18,982 nucleotides of DNA, from assembly GCA_046542305.1 (NCBI GenBank), contig JBKHBQ010000046.1, positions 1-18,982 of the forward strand. The letters are read 5' to 3'. This DNA is from JBKHBQ01 sp046542305. GTDB lineage: Bacteria > Bacteroidota > Bacteroidia > Bacteroidales > 4484-276. The notes below the pieces were generated by a model. That model was not told the DNA's origin. It saw only the letters and a program-made list of their open reading frames with translations, and ran no database searches. Position numbers and translations under genes: made by a program. Every line of letters starts with the position of its first letter. The stretch's first letter is position 1. Shown here piece by piece: positions 15,358-18,982 of this stretch.

Positions 15358-15511
15358 AAAAGAGGCTGTACAAAAAGTAGAAAAAAGCAATGACCAATCT
15401 GTGGCTTTGCGCAACTTTTGTCTACTTTGTGATGCTCTGTGCAACAATCATTAAGATGTATCACCGAGTGCCACAAAGAAATCGCAGAGACCTTTTTTGA
15501 CAGCCTCTTTT
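15358..15511. repeat. Palindromic intergenic element with terminal inverted repeats and 10-nt periodic arms (MITE-like)
   Basis: AAAAGAGGCTGT at 15358-15369 is perfectly inverted at 15500-15511, and CAAAAA continues the match inward on both sides after a one-base offset. Inside, the left arm has four 10-nt units starting at 15405, 15415, 15425 and 15435 with consensus CTTTGTGnnn. The right arm carries the same kind of unit on the opposite strand: CTTTGTGG from 15478 and CTCTGCG from 15489. The element fills the gap between two convergent genes, about 20 nt from each stop. The tip sequence resembles GAGGCTGT-type insertion-sequence ends. No open frame and no clear target duplication is seen. 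It could be a non-autonomous mobile element or a folded RNA/terminator element. Confidence 0.6.
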
Positions 15512-15530
15512 TGTATTATTTTTATAAGTA

Positions 15531-16349
15531 TTATTGAATGTCTTCCAGCCACACATCCTCCTGCAGCTTAATGCGGTAGGTTTTTCCGGGAAGGAATTGT
15601 TCCAGCGAAAAAATTTGCTGTTCAGGCCAGTAAACACCCTTTCCTGATAAAGGCACTGCGATAATCAGGTTAGTGCCGAGCCTGCTGATAAACTGTCGCA
15701 GGTTTATTACTTCCTGCGGCATCAGAAATTCGTTCCAGCCTTTCTTTAATTTAAACGGATCTGTAACCTTGGCCCTGAAGATTGCTGCGATCTGGCATTC
15801 GTAATCGGTCCAGGCATCCATATAGTCTATTACCGTAAATCCCAGCGGCGCCCATTGGTTTGTACTCGGAAAATTTTCATCATAGATGATGTTATCCACT
15901 TCAAAGGTGCGTCCGCAGGTCCATGAATAAAGTTTAAAAACCATGGTTTCACCAAAAACAAATCCTTCTTTCTCCGGGGTCATGGCCTCATCGCCGTATG
16001 CAGGGAAAATCACCCCGCTGGTATCGGTGTAGCAGTCATATCCACCGCATTTTAGCTCTCCGTCCTCATCCGTATAAAATACCCCGATTACATCTCCGGC
16101 ATTAATGTACTGCCCGTTGATGTGAATTTTTGCCTGTTCGGGAAGGGTAATTGCATGGATGTTGCTTGTAAAAACCGGAGCTTCCCAATCGGGAGGAAGA
16201 TTGCAGTTTCGCGGGGCACGCAGTTTTTCCATAAGCTCCGGTGTAATTTGCCCGTATGTTGTCAGTGCGCAAATCAACAGGAAAAAAAATACAGTTTTTG
16301 TGGCCGTGTTCACCGGCAGTTGCTTTGAAGTTCCATTGGTCGATTTCAT
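15531..16349 (-). CDS. Secreted protein with IPE-GDxIGVF module and one GW-WP module; function unknown
   Basis: The protein has 272 residues. A signal peptide (hydrophobic VFFFLLICALTTYGQ) ends at about residue 34. Residues about 60-175 form a module read as HAITLPE ... INAGDVIGVFYTDEDGELKCGG ... YGDEAMTPEKEGFVFGETMVFKLY. Residues 203-265 form one module, KKGWNEFLMPQE ... GVYWPEQQIFSLEQFLPGKTY. Both modules occur in the plus-strand T9SS protein at the window start, and the second also ends the gene upstream of this one. The protein then stops at LEDIQ with no T9SS sorting domain, so its final location is unclear (periplasm, or export by another signal). No enzyme motif is recognised. It lies 147 nt downstream of the repeat-rich gene on the same strand. 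Confidence 0.8.
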   Translation of the reverse strand: MKSTNGTSKQLPVNTATKTVFFFLLICALTTYGQITPELMEKLRAPRNCNLPPDWEAPVFTSNIHAITLPEQAKIHINGQYINAGDVIGVFYTDEDGELKCGGYDCYTDTSGVIFPAYGDEAMTPEKEGFVFGETMVFKLYSWTCGRTFEVDNIIYDENFPSTNQWAPLGFTVIDYMDAWTDYECQIAAIFRAKVTDPFKLKKGWNEFLMPQEVINLRQFISRLGTNLIIAVPLSGKGVYWPEQQIFSLEQFLPGKTYRIKLQEDVWLEDIQ

Positions 16350-16433
16350 AGCTACACCTTATTTTAGTTTTGCCGAAGCTCGCTGTTATCAGCCGGTTCT
16401 CCGACATAGTTTGCAATCAATGTATTAATGGAT

Positions 16434-16441
16434 CAAAGTTA
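16434..16441 (-). promoter_or_regulatory. Possible -7 element for the 272-residue secreted protein gene
   Basis: The minus strand reads TAACTTTG, about 84 nt upstream of the ATG. A TTTG farther up (16475-16472) is 30 nt away, too far for the usual spacing. Confidence 0.33.
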
Positions 16442-16482
16442 TAAAATATGATCATGCAGGTGTATTACTTCCAAATAATTTA

Positions 16483-16500
16483 TTAACCACCGGAGGTTAA
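16483..16500 (-). other. Inverted repeat overlapping the stop codon of the repeat-rich gene
   Basis: TTAACC and GGTTAA flank a six-base centre, and the TAA stop (16499-16497) lies within one arm. No T tract follows on the minus strand, so I do not call it an intrinsic terminator. Confidence 0.3.
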
Positions 16501-18962
16501 TTGCACTGTGGAAAGTTAAAGGTTCCCTGCTCCGATAGCTTGATCATGTATGCCTTGCCTGGTTGCAGCCATTGGAGGCTGAATATTCCCTGTTGCGGCC
16601 AGATGACATCCGTGCCCGCTATTTCTGTAACGATGATCAACTTCTGCTGTAGCTGGCCGGTGAGGGATACATATGAAACCGGGCATTCCGAAAGAACCGG
16701 CAAGATACTCCAGCCTTCCGGAATTTGTATGTTTCCCGGAGTATAGCGTGTGCCTGTGATCGGGAGGGTTTGTGCAGATTCCATTTTTACGATGTATCCT
16801 TCGGTATTTGAAAAATTGCCTATGGTATTGATGCCGTACTCAGGCCAGTACACCTGGTTCATTTGTTGAGCGAAAATAATGCTGTTGTTCACCGGTGCCA
16901 TCACGGCTTCAAAATCATTATTCAGCGGATCAACAAAGGAGGAGAATGCACTCCATCCTTGCGGCAGTGTTATTACCTGCAAACGCCGGATGGTGATTTG
17001 CACCTGGTCGGATGCCGGGATAGGGCAACTCTCATAGGGAAAGGCTATAAGCGTGAGTTCTGCGGATTCGTTCTGAATATCTTCATCACCCGGAAAGTAA
17101 GTAGTGGTTGCACTGAAGGGATTGCTGAAGCTGCCGTCGCCGGATGTTTGCCACACTGTGTTGGCTGCATTTTCTGTAAAGCCGTTCAGCACCGCTGATT
17201 CTCCTTCGGTGATGGTAATATCATTTCCGGCGTCGGCCTCAGGCGGCGCCTGAAAACACAGTTCCATGAAATCCTCTACCATCAGTTCGCAGGGAGAGAT
17301 CGCTGCTGCAATTACACCAATATTGATGCAGCCCTGCGGATAGTCAATCAACGGGCTCGGGTAGTAGGTGGGATGAACAGCATTTTCGTCGCTGAAATTC
17401 CCGCTCCCATTCACCGTAAACCAGAGCAGGTCGTCATAATTTTCGGCAACCACATTCTCAAAAACATATACTTCTCCCCAGCAAATGGTTTCCGAGTCTG
17501 GAATGATGTCGATGTAGGGTTCCGCAATGATATCCAGTTGCAGGCAGTCCGAAGCATCATCGCAGCTTCCGATCCCTGTAGCATACAGACAAATGCTTAC
17601 CACACCCTGGCTCACGTCGCCGGGACCGGGGAAATAATCAGGATTCAGGATGCCCGGGTTGGAGAAACTCCCGTCGCCCGTGGTTTCCCACTGCAGTGCG
17701 CCATAATTTACGGCAGTTGCCGAAAGCTGTCCACCGGTTTCACAGATTACCATGTCCGCTCCTGCGGATGCCTCAGGGCTTTGATTGAACGATACCACAA
17801 TCTGGTCCGAGGCATTGGGCCCGCAGTCGGGTGCCGCAAAAGCTGTTACAGATATGGTGAGGGGTTGCCCGCTCAGATCATTTACCGGTCCGTGATAGTA
17901 AACCGGATTCAGGCTTGTGGGATCATCAAAATAACCATCTCCCGCGCTTTCCCATTCCAGTGCCAGAAAATCGCCGGCCTGTACCCCAAGCTGAAAACTT
18001 TCACCCTCGCAAAGCTGTTGACCCGACGGCGTGAGAATTTCTGCAGTGGGTTGTTCTACCACCGTAATTTCCAAAACATCCGAAACCGAAAGCACGCAGG
18101 GTGCTACTGCCTGTGCGGATAATGTCAGTTCAAAATATCCGCTGTTGTAATCATTATTACCCGGGAAGTATGTTGTAGCGGGGGAGGAAGGGTTGCTAAA
18201 AGTTCCGTCACCCGAGGTACTCCAGGCAAGACTGGTATAGTTGCTTACCGTGGCATCGAGCGGTAGGTTGTAGCCGTAGCAAAGCACTTGTGTGTCTCCG
18301 GCATCAACATCCGGAAGCGGGAGCAGGATGATTTCAACATCCTTGGTGGCCGGATAATTCGCACAGGCTCCGTTGCCGTACGCATTGATGGTTACAACGG
18401 TGCCGCCGTTTTCCTTGTCCTGTTCGCCGGGATAATAGGTAGTGTTTAATACACCGGGATTTTCGAAAGTTCCATCGCCGGCGGTGGTCCAAAGCGTATA
18501 GCTGTAGTTGAAAGCCACACTGTTTAGCGGCACCGGATCGCTTTCGCATTTTGTGCGCGATGCGGGGGCATTGGTGGTAGCGGCTTTGCTGATGGTCATA
18601 TAGAGAGAAGCACAGTCGCTTCCAAAGCATGGGGCGCTGCCTTCCACACAAGTGGTAATATTCAGTTCACCTGTCATAAGGTCCAATGGTCCCGGAAAAT
18701 ACCGGGTGGTGATGGAGGTGGGATCGCTGAAGCTGCCGTCACCGTCGGTGGTCCATTGTACGGATGCATAATCCGTTGCGTCCGCCGTGAGCCACATTGC
18801 TTGGGTTTCGCACACCTCCATGGTAGCGGGCAGGCTGACTGACGGCAGCGGAAGAATGGTAACCACCAATTCGTCGGTAGCCGGTTCCTGGCACGGGTCG
18901 AGCGGGAAGGCAGAGAAACTCAGTACTGCTCCGCCGGATCCGATATCCTGGTCTTGGAAGCG
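16497..18962 (-). CDS. Large secreted protein of seven-plus Ig/PKD-like 'W-GDG-F-Y-PG' repeats ending in two GW-WP modules; N-terminus missing
   Basis: The frame is open from 18962. It starts inside a repeat and has no signal peptide, so the N-terminal part is lost. Seven full repeats of about 90 residues follow a partial one. Each carries W-x-T-x-GDGxFxxP, then T-x-YxPG, then a short Cys-containing strand and a final ICE- or LCYG-like Cys segment, for example QWTTDGDGSFSDPTSITTRYFPG and AWSTSGDGTFSNPSSPATTYFPG. Such domains are extracellular beta-sandwiches. Two GW-WP modules end the protein: GWSAFSSFVDP ... VYWPEYGINTIGN and GWSILPVLSECP ... VIWPQQGIFSLQW, closing at NFPQCN with TAA. There is no T9SS sorting domain. 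The next upstream codon after 18962 is an in-frame TGA (18965-18963), only 17 bases from the window edge, so a broken frame or an assembly-edge error are both possible. A likely role is adhesion or extracellular structure, by inference. Confidence 0.78.
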   Translation of the reverse strand, partial: RFQDQDIGSGGAVLSFSAFPLDPCQEPATDELVVTILPLPSVSLPATMEVCETQAMWLTADATDYASVQWTTDGDGSFSDPTSITTRYFPGPLDLMTGELNITTCVEGSAPCFGSDCASLYMTISKAATTNAPASRTKCESDPVPLNSVAFNYSYTLWTTAGDGTFENPGVLNTTYYPGEQDKENGGTVVTINAYGNGACANYPATKDVEIILLPLPDVDAGDTQVLCYGYNLPLDATVSNYTSLAWSTSGDGTFSNPSSPATTYFPGNNDYNSGYFELTLSAQAVAPCVLSVSDVLEITVVEQPTAEILTPSGQQLCEGESFQLGVQAGDFLALEWESAGDGYFDDPTSLNPVYYHGPVNDLSGQPLTISVTAFAAPDCGPNASDQIVVSFNQSPEASAGADMVICETGGQLSATAVNYGALQWETTGDGSFSNPGILNPDYFPGPGDVSQGVVSICLYATGIGSCDDASDCLQLDIIAEPYIDIIPDSETICWGEVYVFENVVAENYDDLLWFTVNGSGNFSDENAVHPTYYPSPLIDYPQGCINIGVIAAAISPCELMVEDFMELCFQAPPEADAGNDITITEGESAVLNGFTENAANTVWQTSGDGSFSNPFSATTTYFPGDEDIQNESAELTLIAFPYESCPIPASDQVQITIRRLQVITLPQGWSAFSSFVDPLNNDFEAVMAPVNNSIIFAQQMNQVYWPEYGINTIGNFSNTEGYIVKMESAQTLPITGTRYTPGNIQIPEGWSILPVLSECPVSYVSLTGQLQQKLIIVTEIAGTDVIWPQQGIFSLQWLQPGKAYMIKLSEQGTFNFPQCN

Positions 18963-18982
18963 TCAACCGTTGGTGGAATGGG

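Noticed and set aside
15405..15444. CRISPR array or tandem direct repeat locus
   Set aside because: The units are 10 nt with no spacers, and the opposite arm is inverted, so this is a periodic palindrome and not a CRISPR.
16483..16500. Intrinsic terminator of the repeat-rich gene
   Set aside because: The inverted repeat is short and AT-rich at its base and is not followed by a T tract on the minus strand.

Overview
The window looks like chromosomal DNA from a Bacteroidota bacterium, probably a Bacteroidales or marine/anaerobic relative. Three things support this. Two secreted proteins end in type IX secretion (T9SS, Por) C-terminal sorting domains. Promoter-like -7 elements of the Bacteroidota form TAnnTTTG lie just upstream of many starts, with no purine-rich Shine-Dalgarno sites. 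The central cluster (flippase, dUTPase, TPR protein, DUF4292 lipoprotein, EnvC-like protein) is one I associate with this phylum. The taxonomy is inference; no rRNA or tRNA gene is present.

Layout. Positions 1-1950 (+) hold the 3' part of a large T9SS surface protein, followed by an intrinsic terminator. Positions 2051-11493 are a block of minus-strand genes, read right to left: oligosaccharide flippase, dut, TPR protein, DUF4292 lipoprotein, EnvC-like degenerate LytM protein, queA, ispD, a YafK/DpaA-type L,D-transpeptidase-fold gene interrupted by an in-frame amber codon, and ruvC. Positions 11747-15337 (+) hold a nitrilase-family amidohydrolase and a 901-residue Asp-box beta-propeller protein with a T9SS sorting domain. 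Positions 15358-15511 are a palindromic intergenic element with terminal inverted repeats and 10-nt periodic arms. Positions 15531-18962 (-) hold two further secreted proteins, the upstream one running into the window edge.

How the genes work together. The core block mixes envelope biogenesis (flippase, DUF4292, EnvC-like, YafK-like), isoprenoid precursor synthesis (ispD), nucleotide hygiene (dut), tRNA modification (queA) and recombination (ruvC). The outer genes encode exported proteins. Three of them share two unnamed modules: a ~70-residue 'GW...YWP..GINT' module, usually in tandem, and a ~110-residue 'IPE...GDxIGVF' module. Only two of the four exported proteins have a visible T9SS sorting domain.

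Most interesting signals: (1) the amber codon that separates the signal peptide from the catalytic domain of the YafK-like gene; (2) a hairpin that appears to be both the queA terminator and the whole 5' leader of ispD; (3) the palindromic repeat element at 15358-15511; (4) the shared secreted-protein modules. No CRISPR array, intact insertion sequence, tRNA or rRNA was seen, and no gene-free stretch exceeds 300 bases.
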